DNA of 64,000 nt from Anaeromassilibacillus sp. An200. GTDB taxonomy: Bacteria; Bacillota; Clostridia; Oscillospirales; Acutalibacteraceae. The position numbers and the translations under genes are program-made. This document shows positions 46,822-55,415 of the stretch, one piece after another. The stretch is taken from NCBI RefSeq assembly GCF_002160025.1, contig NZ_NFJU01000005.1, positions 1 through 64,000 on the forward strand, given 5' to 3'. Under the pieces are notes generated by a model. The model saw nothing but the letters and a program-made list of their open reading frames with translations. It was not told the origin of the DNA and searched no databases. Positions within the stretch are counted from its first letter, which is position 1. The number at the start of each line of letters is the position of its first letter.

Positions 46822-47652
46822 ATGAAAAATCTGAAAAAAATTATCATCCCGGTTCTTGTGGCCGCAGCTGTGCTCATTGTGGGCGCAAGCTCTCTGCACG
46901 CCGTACCGGCGGGACACAGCGGCGTTGTCACGCGCTTCGGCGCTGTGGACGATGTGGTGCTGAGCGAGGGCCTGCATGTGGTCGTCCCCTTCGTCACCCG
47001 CGTCATCGACATGAACAATCAGGTAACAAAGGCTGAGGTCGTTTCCGCGAGCGCTTCGAAGGATTTGCAGACAGTCAACAGCACTGTCGCGCTCAACTAC
47101 CGCATCGACGGCATGAGCGCTGCGAGCGTCTATAAAAACATCGGCACGAATTACGAAAACGTCGTAGTCATCCCGGCCATTCAGGAAGCCGTCAAATCCG
47201 TGATGGCACAGTACACCGCTGAGGAACTGATCACCATGCGCCAGACCGTCGGCTCCGAAATGCAGCAGGAGATCTCCGACAAACTTGCGCCCTATGGGTT
47301 TTCCACACAGAGCGTAAATATTGTGGATTTCCAATTCTCCGAGGAGTTCAACGCCGCCATTGAGGCGAAGCAGACAGCCCAGCAGAACGCCCTGAAGGCG
47401 GAGCAGGATCTGGCCCGCGTCAAGGTGGAGGCTGAGCAGAAAATTACCGAAGCCGAGGCTGAGGCCGAGAGTTACCGCCTGAAATCGCAGGAACTCACCG
47501 ACGAAATGATCAAGATGGAATTCATCGACAAGTGGGATGGCAAGCTTCCCGTCGTGGTATCGGACGGCCAGTCGCTGTTCAATCTGGACTCCCTGCTGGA
47601 CAGCCAGAGCACCGGTTCCGCTTCGTCCGGCACTTCCACCGCCCAGGAATAA
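46822..47652 (+). CDS. SPFH/prohibitin-family membrane protein
   Basis: 276 aa. One N-terminal membrane helix (about 5-27), the SPFH domain (about 28-190; VPAGHSGVVTRFGAV, GLHVVVPFVTRVIDMN, VNSTVALNYRID) and a coiled-coil rich in Ala/Glu/Gln (about 190-240). Such proteins form membrane-associated rings or microdomains with quality-control or flotillin-like roles. GAGGAGA lies upstream of the ATG. Confidence 0.9.
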   Translation: MKNLKKIIIPVLVAAAVLIVGASSLHAVPAGHSGVVTRFGAVDDVVLSEGLHVVVPFVTRVIDMNNQVTKAEVVSASASKDLQTVNSTVALNYRIDGMSAASVYKNIGTNYENVVVIPAIQEAVKSVMAQYTAEELITMRQTVGSEMQQEISDKLAPYGFSTQSVNIVDFQFSEEFNAAIEAKQTAQQNALKAEQDLARVKVEAEQKITEAEAEAESYRLKSQELTDEMIKMEFIDKWDGKLPVVVSDGQSLFNLDSLLDSQSTGSASSGTSTAQE

Positions 47653-47662
47653 ATCATAGCAG

Positions 47663-47712
47663 AAAAAGGCGTTCCCTTCCGGCACCAGGCCTGGAGAGGG
47701 AACGCCTTCTCT
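47663..47712. terminator. Bidirectional terminator
   Basis: An 11-bp stem AAGGCGTTCCC/GGGAACGCCTT with a T-rich end on the plus side and CTTTTTC on the minus side. It lies between the convergent prohibitin-like and AraC genes. Confidence 0.85.
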
Positions 47713-47722
47713 TTGCGCGTGT

Positions 47723-48634
47723 TTACTCACTCATTTCTTCCCCGGTTGTCTCACCGCTGCCCGGATCCCTGCGGGAAAGGACGCCGCCGGAAAGATAAAA
47801 CGGGTTGTGCAGCATGTCGTCCGGCTCCCTGCCGCGCTTTTCCTTCAGATATTCACTTGGGGAAATCCCAAAGGATTTTTTAAAGCTGCGGTAAAAGGTG
47901 CGCATACTCTCAAAGCCGGAATTCATGGCGGCGCTCGTCAGGGACGCGGATTCCTGTGTGAGCAGCAGCGCTGCGCTGCGGCAGCGCAGAGTGTTGATAT
48001 ATTCCGGAATCCCGCAGCCGAAATACGCATGGAAAAGATGGGAAAACCGGCTTTTGCTGTAACCAAATCTGGCCGCCAGCGTTTCCAGCGTCACATCAAA
48101 GCGGTAATGCTGATCGAGGTATTGCAGGATATCGCGCGCCAGAAACGCATCGGTCCCTTCCTCGTTTTCCGTCAGCCCCAGGCAGTCTGTGAGAATCCCC
48201 AGCACCGTATAAAGATACCCCTTTGTGAGAAGCTCCGGCGGATTCCCGCCCTTCATGGTGCACAGCCCTGTCAGCTTCTCCAGGCTGTGCAGCAGCTCGC
48301 TCTGCGGATCCGGATCGTCCCAGATCAGGCGGCAGAACGTCCTGCGGGCAATCAGCTTGCGGAAGGAGGGAACATAGTCGAGCGGCACGGTCAGGACGAT
48401 GGAGCCCGAGCTTTTCGGGGTGCTGAAATAGTGCACAGTATAGCTTGGAGCAACGATCACCTGTCCCGCCCGCGCTGTCCCGCCGTGGCCGTTGAGCACA
48501 TAGTCCAAGCTCCCCTCCGTCACATAGGTGATTTCCACACAGCTGTGGAAATGAGGGAAGCAGGTATTGTTCACCGAACGCCAGCAGGAGGGGGTTTTTT
48601 CCACATCCCTGGAATGTTCATAGTAGCCGTCCAT
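47723..48634 (-). CDS. AraC-family transcriptional regulator
   Basis: 303 aa. An N-terminal cupin-like sensing domain (about 20-150; HFHSCVEITYVTEGSLDYVLNGHGG) and two C-terminal HTH units (FDVTLETLAARFGYSKSRFSHLFHAYFG; SAAMNSGFESMRTFYRSFKKSFGISPSEYL). It lies divergent from the sugar isomerase/oxidoreductase operon and probably activates it. The ATG at 48634 follows AAGGTGA. Confidence 0.93.
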   Translation of the reverse strand: MDGYYEHSRDVEKTPSCWRSVNNTCFPHFHSCVEITYVTEGSLDYVLNGHGGTARAGQVIVAPSYTVHYFSTPKSSGSIVLTVPLDYVPSFRKLIARRTFCRLIWDDPDPQSELLHSLEKLTGLCTMKGGNPPELLTKGYLYTVLGILTDCLGLTENEEGTDAFLARDILQYLDQHYRFDVTLETLAARFGYSKSRFSHLFHAYFGCGIPEYINTLRCRSAALLLTQESASLTSAAMNSGFESMRTFYRSFKKSFGISPSEYLKEKRGREPDDMLHNPFYLSGGVLSRRDPGSGETTGEEMSE

Positions 48635-48869
48635 ATTGTCACCTTCCGCCGGACACCTCCCCGCCGGAAGGTGATAGCAATTTTTGTCACAAAAACATAT
48701 CACATTGACACGACAAATTCGTTCCTCTTTATTATAATGCAGGTGTATGGTAAGTCAACAGCCTTCGGGAAAAAGAGGGCTGTCAAAAGCGTGCCGGGCC
48801 ATGCGGGAAATCCCGTCACAGAGCCTGGGCATCATAAAGCTTCCAATGGTGAAAGGAGTTGTCTTTGTC

Positions 48870-49838
48870 ATGAAATTAGGTGTGATGACAGTTCTGCTGG
48901 GAGATTTGTCCCTGGACGAAACCCTGAAATATCTCAAATCCCTCGGTGTGCAGGAAGTAGAGATCGGCTGCGGCGGCACGCCCGGCACGGCTCACGCCGA
49001 CGCTGTCAAATTCATGGAGCACCCGGAGCTGATTGAGCAGTTCCAGGAAACCGTCGCAAAATATGGGATCGGTGTGGCGGCTCTCTCCTGCCACGGGAAC
49101 CCCGTCCACCCGAACAAGGAGATCGCCCGCTCGTATCACGAGCAGTTTGAAGCGGCCATCTGCCTTGCGGAAAAGCTCGGCGTCAAGACGGTCGTGGGCT
49201 TCTCCGGCTGCCCCGGCGACTGCGATGATTCCCAGTATCCGAACTGGGTTGTGGCCACCTGGCCGGACGACTTCCAGAAAATCAAGGAATGGCAGTGGAA
49301 CGAAAAGCTGATCCCCTACTGGAAGAAGGAAGCCAAATTTGCCGAGGAGCACAACGTGCACCAGATCGCTTTTGAGATGCACCCTGGCTTCTGCGTCTAC
49401 AACCCCGGCACGCTGCTCCGCCTGCGCGAGGCTGTCGGCCCCGTGATCGGCGCGAACTTTGACCCCTCTCACCTGTTCTGGCAGGGAATTGACCCCGTGG
49501 CGGCGATCCGCGCGCTCAAAGGGGCCATCTACCACTTCCACGCCAAGGATACGGCGATCGATCGCTACAACTGCGCAGTCAACGGCGTGCTTGACACGAC
49601 TCCCTTTGACCGCATTCCGGAGCGCTCCTGGAGCTTCCGCACCATCGGCTATGGCCACGGCGAGGACGTTTGGAGAGCGATTTTCAGCGAGCTGCGGCAG
49701 ACCGGCTATGACGGCATCATTTCCATCGAGCATGAGGACGGCCTGATGACCACCCGTGAGGGCCTGGAAAAGGCCATTGAGGTGCTCAAGCGCACCATTA
49801 TCTTCGAGGAGCGCCAGGGCGGCATGTACTGGGCCTGA
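48870..49838 (+). CDS. Sugar phosphate isomerase/epimerase family (xylose-isomerase-like TIM barrel)
   Basis: 322 aa. AP-endonuclease-2-like barrel with metal-ligand motifs IAFEMHPGF, ANFDPSHLFWQG, YHFHAKDT and SIEHED. Enzymes of this type isomerise or cleave keto sugars or sugar acids. It is first in an operon with two Gfo/Idh/MocA genes and a second barrel gene. The ATG at 48870 follows AAGGAG; the 235-base divergent gap to the AraC gene is the likely control region. Confidence 0.9.
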   Translation: MKLGVMTVLLGDLSLDETLKYLKSLGVQEVEIGCGGTPGTAHADAVKFMEHPELIEQFQETVAKYGIGVAALSCHGNPVHPNKEIARSYHEQFEAAICLAEKLGVKTVVGFSGCPGDCDDSQYPNWVVATWPDDFQKIKEWQWNEKLIPYWKKEAKFAEEHNVHQIAFEMHPGFCVYNPGTLLRLREAVGPVIGANFDPSHLFWQGIDPVAAIRALKGAIYHFHAKDTAIDRYNCAVNGVLDTTPFDRIPERSWSFRTIGYGHGEDVWRAIFSELRQTGYDGIISIEHEDGLMTTREGLEKAIEVLKRTIIFEERQGGMYWA

Positions 49839-49886
49839 TTCCCCTCCAAAGATTTCCCACACAGAGTCAGAAAGGAAGTTTCTTTC

Positions 49887-50936
49887 ATGTATACGATTGC
49901 AATCATCGGCTACGGCGGCATGGGCGGCTGGCACGCCAAGCAGCTTCTCTCCCTGCCGGAGGAATTCCGCCTTGCCGGTATTTATGATATCAACTCCGAG
50001 CGGATCGAGGCCGCCGAAAAGGACGGCATCCATGGATACCCGACGCTCGACGCGCTGCTCTCCGATCCGGAAATCCGCACCGTTATCCTTGCGGTGCCGA
50101 ATAATTTCCACAAGCCGCTGTCCATCCAGGCCATGCGGGCGGGCAAGAATGTGATCTGCGAAAAGCCCGTGATGATGAACGCCGCGGAGTTGGAGGAAGT
50201 TATCGCCGTTTCCAAGGAGACGGGACGGCAGTTCTCCGTGCACCAGAACCGCCGCTGGGACAAGGATTTCCTGATGGTCAAAAAGCTGATCGAGGACGGC
50301 TCCATCGGCAAGCCGTTTTACATCGAATCGCGTGTGCAGGGCAGCAAGGGGATTCCCGGCGACTGGCGCTGTGTACGCGAAGCGGGCGGCGGCATGCTGC
50401 TTGACTGGGGCGTACATCTGATTGATCAGCTGATGTATCTGATCGACAGCCCCGTGACCGAGGTTTACGCCCATCTGCTTTCCGTTAAATTCCCCGGTGT
50501 GGACGACAATTTCAAGCTGATGATGCGCTTCCACAACGGCCTGTCCGCTCTGGTGGAGGTTGACACCTATACTTTCATCAACCTGCCCCGCTGGCACGTC
50601 TCCGGCGACAGCGGCACAGCGCAGATCGACGACTTCTCCTGCACGGGACGCATCGTGCGCGCCCGCACAGAGGAAATGCGCTGGGAGCCCGGCATTGTCT
50701 ACACGGTGGCAGGCCCCACCCGCACCATGGCCCCCCGCCCGAAGGAGAGCATTGAGGAGCTGCCGCTGCCCGCGCTGGAAAGCGACGCCCGCGATTATTA
50801 CCGCAATTTCCGCGACGCGGACGAAGGAAAAGCCCCGCTGGCTGTCACGCCGGATCAGGCTCTGCGCGTGATGCGTGTCATCGACGCGGTGTTTGCCTCG
50901 GCAGAAAAAGGGACTTCCATCTCTCTGCATATCTGA
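49887..50936 (+). CDS. Gfo/Idh/MocA-family oxidoreductase
   Basis: 349 aa. The Rossmann motif is IIGYGGMGGWHAKQL, the family EKP motif is CEKPVMMNA, and the catalytic His/Asp region is GGGMLLDWGVHLIDQL. These enzymes oxidise or reduce sugars at C2/C3, for example inositol dehydrogenases or 3-keto-sugar formation. AAGGAAG precedes the ATG. Confidence 0.93.
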   Translation: MYTIAIIGYGGMGGWHAKQLLSLPEEFRLAGIYDINSERIEAAEKDGIHGYPTLDALLSDPEIRTVILAVPNNFHKPLSIQAMRAGKNVICEKPVMMNAAELEEVIAVSKETGRQFSVHQNRRWDKDFLMVKKLIEDGSIGKPFYIESRVQGSKGIPGDWRCVREAGGGMLLDWGVHLIDQLMYLIDSPVTEVYAHLLSVKFPGVDDNFKLMMRFHNGLSALVEVDTYTFINLPRWHVSGDSGTAQIDDFSCTGRIVRARTEEMRWEPGIVYTVAGPTRTMAPRPKESIEELPLPALESDARDYYRNFRDADEGKAPLAVTPDQALRVMRVIDAVFASAEKGTSISLHI

Positions 50937-51004
50937 TTTCGTTTTCTGAACAGAAAACAGCATAGATGCTTATATCGATTATTTGGGAAAAGGAGTTGTC
51001 AAAC

Positions 51005-51832
51005 ATGAAACAGTTCCCCATCGCGCTTCAGCTGTATTCCGTCCGCGAGGATCTGGAACAGGACTTTGAAGGCACGCTCAAAAAGGTCAAAGCACTTGGC
51101 TATGACGGCGTGGAGTTTGCCGGCCTGTACGGCAAAGCCCCCGCAGAGATCAAGGCTCTGTGCGAAAAGCACGGGCTCACACCGATCTCTGCGCATGTCC
51201 CGTTTGTCGACATGATGGCCGACCCTGACAAGGTGCTGGGCGATTATGCCGCCATCGGCTGCCGCTTTGTTGCGATCCCGTACCTGACGGAGGAATACCG
51301 CCCCGGCACGGATGGTTTCCAGAAAACCATCGAGGGCGCGCGCCTGCTGGGCGAGACGGCCAAGAAGCTCGGCATGCAGCTTCTGTACCACAACCACGAT
51401 TTTGAGTTCGTAAAGATCGACGGCAAATACGCGCTGGACGTGCTTTATGACACCGTTCCCGCTGATCTGCTGCAAACGGAAATTGACACCTGCTGGGTGA
51501 ACGTCGGCGGTGAGAATCCCGCTGCCTACGTCCGCAAGTACACAGGGCGCGCCCCCATTGTCCATCTGAAGGACTTCTTCCTCTCCGGCAAAAAGCCGGA
51601 TCAGATGTATGAGCTGATCGGCATCGAATCCGAGAAGAAGGAGGAGGAAGAGAAAACCTTCGAATTCCGCCCGCTCGGCAAGGGATTGCAGGACTTCCCG
51701 GCCATTCTGGCCGCTTCCGAGGAAGCCGGAGCACAGTGGGTTGTCGTGGAGCAGGACGCTCCCAGCATGGACAAGACTCCCATGGAGTGCGCCGAAATCA
51801 GCATCCAGTATCTGAAAACCCTGATTCGATAA
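51005..51832 (+). CDS. Sugar phosphate isomerase/epimerase family, second copy
   Basis: 275 aa barrel with IALQLYSVREDLEQDFEGTLKKVKALGYDGVEFAG, the LLYHNHDFEF metal ligand and ETDTCW-like EIDTCWVNVGG motif, IVHLKDF and VVEQD. It is a distinct subfamily from the gene at 48870, resembling IolE/YcjR-like proteins. A strong AAAGGAG precedes the ATG at 51005. An insertion rich in Lys/Glu occurs near residues 210-220. Confidence 0.9.
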   Translation: MKQFPIALQLYSVREDLEQDFEGTLKKVKALGYDGVEFAGLYGKAPAEIKALCEKHGLTPISAHVPFVDMMADPDKVLGDYAAIGCRFVAIPYLTEEYRPGTDGFQKTIEGARLLGETAKKLGMQLLYHNHDFEFVKIDGKYALDVLYDTVPADLLQTEIDTCWVNVGGENPAAYVRKYTGRAPIVHLKDFFLSGKKPDQMYELIGIESEKKEEEEKTFEFRPLGKGLQDFPAILAASEEAGAQWVVVEQDAPSMDKTPMECAEISIQYLKTLIR

Positions 51833-51869
51833 TCCAGATTACAGAGACAAGAAAGAGAGGAATCGCACT

Positions 51870-53021
51870 ATGTCTGATACCGTTTTGAACCAGTTCACTC
51901 CTCCCACCGAAGAGGAGGCTATCGACACCTCCCGCAAGCTCAAGGTCGGCATCATCGGCACCGGCTGGATTGCGGAATCCCACATGGAAAGCTACAAGCA
52001 GATGCCCGACGTGGAGATTGTCGCCGCTGCCGACCTGATCCCCGGCAAGGCAGAAAAATTCTTCCAGCGCTATGGCGTGGAGGGTGTGCGCCTGTATCCC
52101 GATCACAAGGCCATGCTTGACGCGGAGGCCGCTAATCTCGACGCTGTCAGCATCTGCACCTACAACGCCACGCATGCGGAATGCACCGTCTATGCGCTGC
52201 AAAAGGGCGTGAACGTCCTTCTGGAAAAGCCCATGTGCGTCACGATGGAGGAAGCCGAGGCGATTGTCAAGGCGGAGAAGGAGAGCGGCAAGCTGCTTTC
52301 CATCGGCTTCCAGCCCCGCATGGATGACAACATGAAGATGATCAAGAAGATCGTCGAATCCGGCGAGCTCGGTAAGATCTATTACATCCAGACCGGCGGC
52401 GGCCGCCGCCGCGGCATCCCGAACAGCACCTTCATCGAGAAGAAAACGGCGGGCATCGGTGCTCTCGGCGATATTGGCTGCTATTCCCTGGACATGGTGC
52501 TCAACGCCATCGGCTATCCGAAGCCGCTGACCGTCACGGGCTATACCTCCAGCTTCTTCGGCACCAACCCGATGTACAACAACCCGGCTGACGCCGCCCG
52601 CTTCAATGTGGACGACTTTGCTGCCGCGTTCATCCGCCTGGAAGGCGACATTATTCTCGACTTCCGTATTGCGTGGGCCATGCACGTTGACACTCCCGGT
52701 GATACCATCATCATGGGCACAAAGGGCGCTCTGCGCATCCCGTCCACGGAGTGCTGGAACGGTACCGTCGGCGGCCCCATGACGCTGTATCGCGACGTGG
52801 CAGGCGAGCAGACTCAGACAACCATCCCGCTGTGCCCGGAGGGAGATTCCTTCGGCGGTCTCTTCTACAAGAAGATCCGCTCCTTCCTTGACGCTGTCAA
52901 GAACGGCACGGAGGCTCCCGTCCCCACCAGCCAGATTCTTTACAACCAGGCTATCATCTCCGGCATTCAGAAATCCGCTGAGCTTGGCCGTGAGATTACG
53001 ATCGAGATTCCCGAAGTATAA
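51870..53021 (+). CDS. Gfo/Idh/MocA-family oxidoreductase, second copy
   Basis: 383 aa. KVGIIGTGWIAESHMESYKQMPDVEIVAAAD, the LLEKPMCVTMEEAEAI motif and the catalytic GIGALGDIGCYSLDMV region, with an N-terminal 27-residue extension before the Rossmann fold. It is the last gene of the operon and ends at a strong terminator. Confidence 0.93.
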   Translation: MSDTVLNQFTPPTEEEAIDTSRKLKVGIIGTGWIAESHMESYKQMPDVEIVAAADLIPGKAEKFFQRYGVEGVRLYPDHKAMLDAEAANLDAVSICTYNATHAECTVYALQKGVNVLLEKPMCVTMEEAEAIVKAEKESGKLLSIGFQPRMDDNMKMIKKIVESGELGKIYYIQTGGGRRRGIPNSTFIEKKTAGIGALGDIGCYSLDMVLNAIGYPKPLTVTGYTSSFFGTNPMYNNPADAARFNVDDFAAAFIRLEGDIILDFRIAWAMHVDTPGDTIIMGTKGALRIPSTECWNGTVGGPMTLYRDVAGEQTQTTIPLCPEGDSFGGLFYKKIRSFLDAVKNGTEAPVPTSQILYNQAIISGIQKSAELGREITIEIPEV

Positions 53022-53027
53022 GAGAAA

Positions 53028-53084
53028 AGCAGAACCAGAACGGGCCCCAGTCGCATGACCGGGGCCCGTTCTGGTTCTGTTTGT
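53028..53084. terminator. Strong bidirectional terminator
   Basis: A perfect 18-bp stem AGAACCAGAACGGGCCCC/GGGGCCCGTTCTGGTTCT with T-rich flanks on both sides. It ends the oxidoreductase operon and the convergent trxB. Confidence 0.92.
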
Positions 53085-53998
53085 CAGTTTGCCGATTCAA
53101 TAAAATGGGAGGCCATGGCGCCGTCCGCAACCGCCGTGACGACCTGGCGCAAGGGCTTACGCCGAACGTCACCCACGGCAAAAACGCCGGGGATGTTTGT
53201 GCGGGTGGTTTCATCCGCCTCAACATAGCCGTTTTCATCCAGCGTGACGGAATCCGCAAACAAAGCGGTATTCGGAACATTGCCGATTGCCACAAAGATT
53301 CCCGAGCAGGGAATATCCTGCGTTTCGCCCGTATTCTTATTCTTGACCCGCAGGCCGGTAACAGCGTTTTCGCCAAGAATCGCCTCGGGAAGCGTATCCC
53401 AGAGGATCGTGACATTCTTGCATTCCTGCAGGGGCTTGAGATAAGATTTGGAAGCCCGAAGCGTATCGCGGCGATGGATGATCGTGACCTTCTCGCAAAG
53501 CTTGGAGAGGTAAAGCGCATCGGCGGCCGCTGTATTGCCGCCGCCCACCACGACAACCTCCTTGCCGCGGTAAAACATGCCGTCACAGGTGGCGCAGTAG
53601 GACACACCGTGTCCCCGCAGCTCACGCTCATGTGCAAGGCCCAGCTCACGGGGAGATGCGCCGGTGGCCAGCACGACCGCCTTGCCCTGATACTCACCGG
53701 AGGAGGTTTTCACCGTTTTGACCGGGCCTTCCAGGGAAAGGGAAGTCACACGCTCCAAACGTGTCACCGCACCGAAACGCTCCGCGCTTCTCTGCATCTG
53801 CATGGCAAGCTCAAAGCCATTGATTCCTTCCGGAAAACCGGGATAATTATCGATCTGGTCGGTGGTCCCCATCTGCCCGCCCGGAGCTATTTCCTCCAGT
53901 ACAAGCACCGAGAGAGCCGCCCGTCCACAATAAAGCGCTGCTGTATATCCGCCCGGACCGCCGCCCACAATGATGACGTCCCAAATCTTATGTTCCAT
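53084..53998 (-). CDS. trxB: Thioredoxin-disulfide reductase
   Basis: 304 aa flavoprotein with the FAD motif IVGGGPGGYTAALYCGRA, the redox pair CATC, the NADPH motif VVVGGGNTAAADALYL and the C-terminal ATNIPGVFAVGD-like TNIPGVFAVGDVR. It reduces thioredoxin with NADPH. The ATG at 53998 follows AAGGCGG. A minus-strand TATACT lies about 40 bases upstream. Confidence 0.95.
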   Translation of the reverse strand: MEHKIWDVIIVGGGPGGYTAALYCGRAALSVLVLEEIAPGGQMGTTDQIDNYPGFPEGINGFELAMQMQRSAERFGAVTRLERVTSLSLEGPVKTVKTSSGEYQGKAVVLATGASPRELGLAHERELRGHGVSYCATCDGMFYRGKEVVVVGGGNTAAADALYLSKLCEKVTIIHRRDTLRASKSYLKPLQECKNVTILWDTLPEAILGENAVTGLRVKNKNTGETQDIPCSGIFVAIGNVPNTALFADSVTLDENGYVEADETTRTNIPGVFAVGDVRRKPLRQVVTAVADGAMASHFIESAN

Positions 53999-54142
53999 GC
54001 TGAATTCCGCCTTTCTGCGTCCCATTGGGACTTGGTGGTTTCAGTATAGCAAAAACAAAGGCGGAAAAAAGTGATTTCCTCTCTTGACAGGAAAAATTTA
54101 CAATTTCTTCACATCTGCCACACAGTTTCCAGACAGATCAAA

Positions 54143-54171
54143 GGAGCCCCGGCTGTACCGGCCGGGGCTCC
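54143..54171 (-). terminator. GC-rich hairpin at the 3' side of the repeat array
   Basis: An 11-bp perfect stem GGAGCCCCGGC/GCCGGGGCTCC with a seven-base loop. On the minus strand TTT and then T-mixed sequence follow, so the T tract is weak; T residues are in fact richer on the plus side. Confidence 0.55.
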
Positions 54172-54189
54172 CATTTATCTTTTATCTCT

Positions 54190-54307
54190 GCATGGGTCTC
54201 ATCCGTTTCCAGTCATTCTTACAAAATCGGAAGAATGTTGCTGTAACTACTTTTAATTCTCCGCTTATGATAATACAAACTTCTCCTTCGAAGCTTTTTC
54301 AGTTCAC
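54190..54307 (-). repeat. Structured tandem repeat, unit 1
   Basis: 118 bp. Conserved blocks read on the plus strand: TTTCCAGTC, then hairpin arms ATTCTT/AAGAAT (54215-54236), GTTGCTGTAAC, then a second hairpin CTTC/GAAG with a six-base loop (54280-54293). It is the most diverged unit at its 3' half. Confidence 0.75.
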
Positions 54308-54417
54308 CGCTTGGATTCTTTTGTTTCCGGTCTGCTTTCTGCCGAAAGCCGTTGCCGTAACGATTAAATATCACTGCTGGGAACAACGCTTCTTCTTTGA
54401 AGCTTCTATAGATTCAA
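54308..54417 (-). repeat. Structured tandem repeat, unit 2
   Basis: 110 bp. Blocks: TTTCCGGTC, hairpin GCTTTC/GAAAGC (54334-54349), GTTGCCGTAAC, CTGGGAA, and second hairpin GCTTC/GAAGC with a six-base loop (54388-54403). The first hairpin has different bases from unit 1 but still pairs. Confidence 0.78.
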
Positions 54418-54529
54418 CGCATGGGAGTCTTTGTTTCCGGTCGTTTCCTTTTGGAAAATCGTTGCCGTAACACAATTCGTCACCGCTGGGAGAAAATCCA
54501 CTCCTTTTCCGGAGCTTCCGTTTTATCAT
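54418..54529 (-). repeat. Structured tandem repeat, unit 3
   Basis: 112 bp. Begins CGCATGGGAGTC; blocks TTTCCGGTC, hairpin TTTCC/GGAAA (54444-54457), GTTGCCGTAAC, CGCTGGGAG, second hairpin CTCC/GGAG with a six-base loop (54501-54514). The second stem is a compensated change from CTTC/GAAG. Confidence 0.78.
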
Positions 54530-54640
54530 CGCATGGGAATCAGTTTGTTTCCAGTCATTCTTACGAAGAATGTTGCTGTAACGACTTAAATTCTACGCTG
54601 GGGAAATATCCTTACTTCCTTACAGAAGCGAAATAATCAG
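54530..54640 (-). repeat. Structured tandem repeat, unit 4
   Basis: 111 bp. Begins CGCATGGGAATC; blocks TTTCCAGTC, hairpin CATTCTT/AAGAATG (54556-54572), GTTGCTGTAAC, CGCTGGGG, second hairpin CTTC/GAAG with a six-base loop (54615-54628). A partial fifth start (ACATGGGATTC) follows at 54642. Confidence 0.78.
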
Positions 54641-55288
54641 TACATGGGATTCACCTAAGAAAAGATTTCAGAACCTTTTGCGTGCTTGGCTATTTTCCAG
54701 AATTACCGCACTCTTTTTGTCTGCGAAACTCACAAATGGTTTCATGCTTTTCCAAAAGCAACAACTGGGTTTTTGAAAATAGATCACGCTATTCTGCAAA
54801 CCTTTGATTTTTTGAGACCATTCTCAGAAACTGCACTGGATTAATGTCCCGTTCCTTTCTGTTATAATGGTTCAATCAAAATCTGCGTTGTACTTTGGAC
54901 TCATTCCTTATCTCAAAAATTTGGGATTCCTATTTACGGCCTCCCGGTTTTTCCTTTTCCGAATAACCCGCAATACATACCTCTATGCCTTTGCTGCTAT
55001 TCCTTTGGTATTCACCGTTCCAGCCGCGTTTTTTCGGAAAGCTGTCCTTTTATCTCAGCAGACGCAGCCCGTCAGAGCAACGCCTGCCGGATACTGCTGC
55101 GGATTATTGTCCATCGGACTGCACCCCTTTCTTTTTCATATACACAAAAGCGAGTGGTACAATTACAGACACTTCCTCTTTTGCTTCTCCGCCCCAAAAG
55201 AACTTTGTTATTGCAAAACCCCTTTGTTTCACTTGGCGAACTTGCTTTTGTCTGTCTCTTCTTGTCTCTCTTTCTTTTCTGTGACTAT

Positions 55289-55317
55289 ACTATACTATAG
55301 ATTTCGCGCCTTGTCAA
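55289..55317 (-). promoter_or_regulatory. Consensus-like promoter facing the repeat array
   Basis: Minus-strand TTGACA and TATAGT with a 17-base spacer; transcription would start near 55282 and run toward the array. It is divergent from the DUF1292 promoter at 55387-55415. Confidence 0.8.
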
Positions 55318-55386
55318 GAGGTTTTTCTGAAAAAATTCTAAAAAGTGTAAAAAAACTAGTTATTTTTACTTTCTCAGATTTTACAG

Positions 55387-55415
55387 TTGACTTCGCGGCA
55401 AATCGCATGTACAAT
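55387..55415 (+). promoter_or_regulatory. DUF1292 gene promoter
   Basis: TTGACT and TACAAT with a 17-base spacer and a leader of about 30 bases to the ATG. Confidence 0.8.

Larger units (their letters stand above)
54135..55282 (-). ncRNA. Candidate long noncoding RNA of about 1.1 kb carrying the repeat array
   Basis: A near-consensus minus-strand promoter (55289-55317) points leftward into about 1.1 kb with no convincing protein-coding frame on that strand. The four-unit structured array follows at 54190-54640 and a GC-rich hairpin at 54143-54171 marks a plausible 3' end. The 5' half (54650-55280) is purine-rich and AT-rich in places without a clear fold. It resembles the size and style of large structured bacterial RNAs (GOLLD, ROOL, OLE classes) but I cannot match it to any. 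It could instead be two or more shorter RNAs, or be transcribed from the other strand. Confidence 0.5.

Noticed and set aside
48706-48742. A TTGACA...TATAAT promoter for the sugar operon
   Set aside because: The spacer is about 22 bases, too long for a standard promoter; another -35 or activator-dependent start is more likely.
48876-50963. A 695-aa minus-strand open frame
   Set aside because: It covers the antisense of the first two sugar-operon genes; those have family motifs and ribosome binding sites, this frame does not.
54190-54640. CRISPR array
   Set aside because: The repeats are over 100 bp, contiguous and diverged, with no unique spacers and no cas genes.
54190-55282. A known riboswitch class
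   Set aside because: I compared the motifs by memory with lysine, cobalamin, SAM, guanidine, ZTP, THF, T-box and c-di-GMP elements and saw no match.
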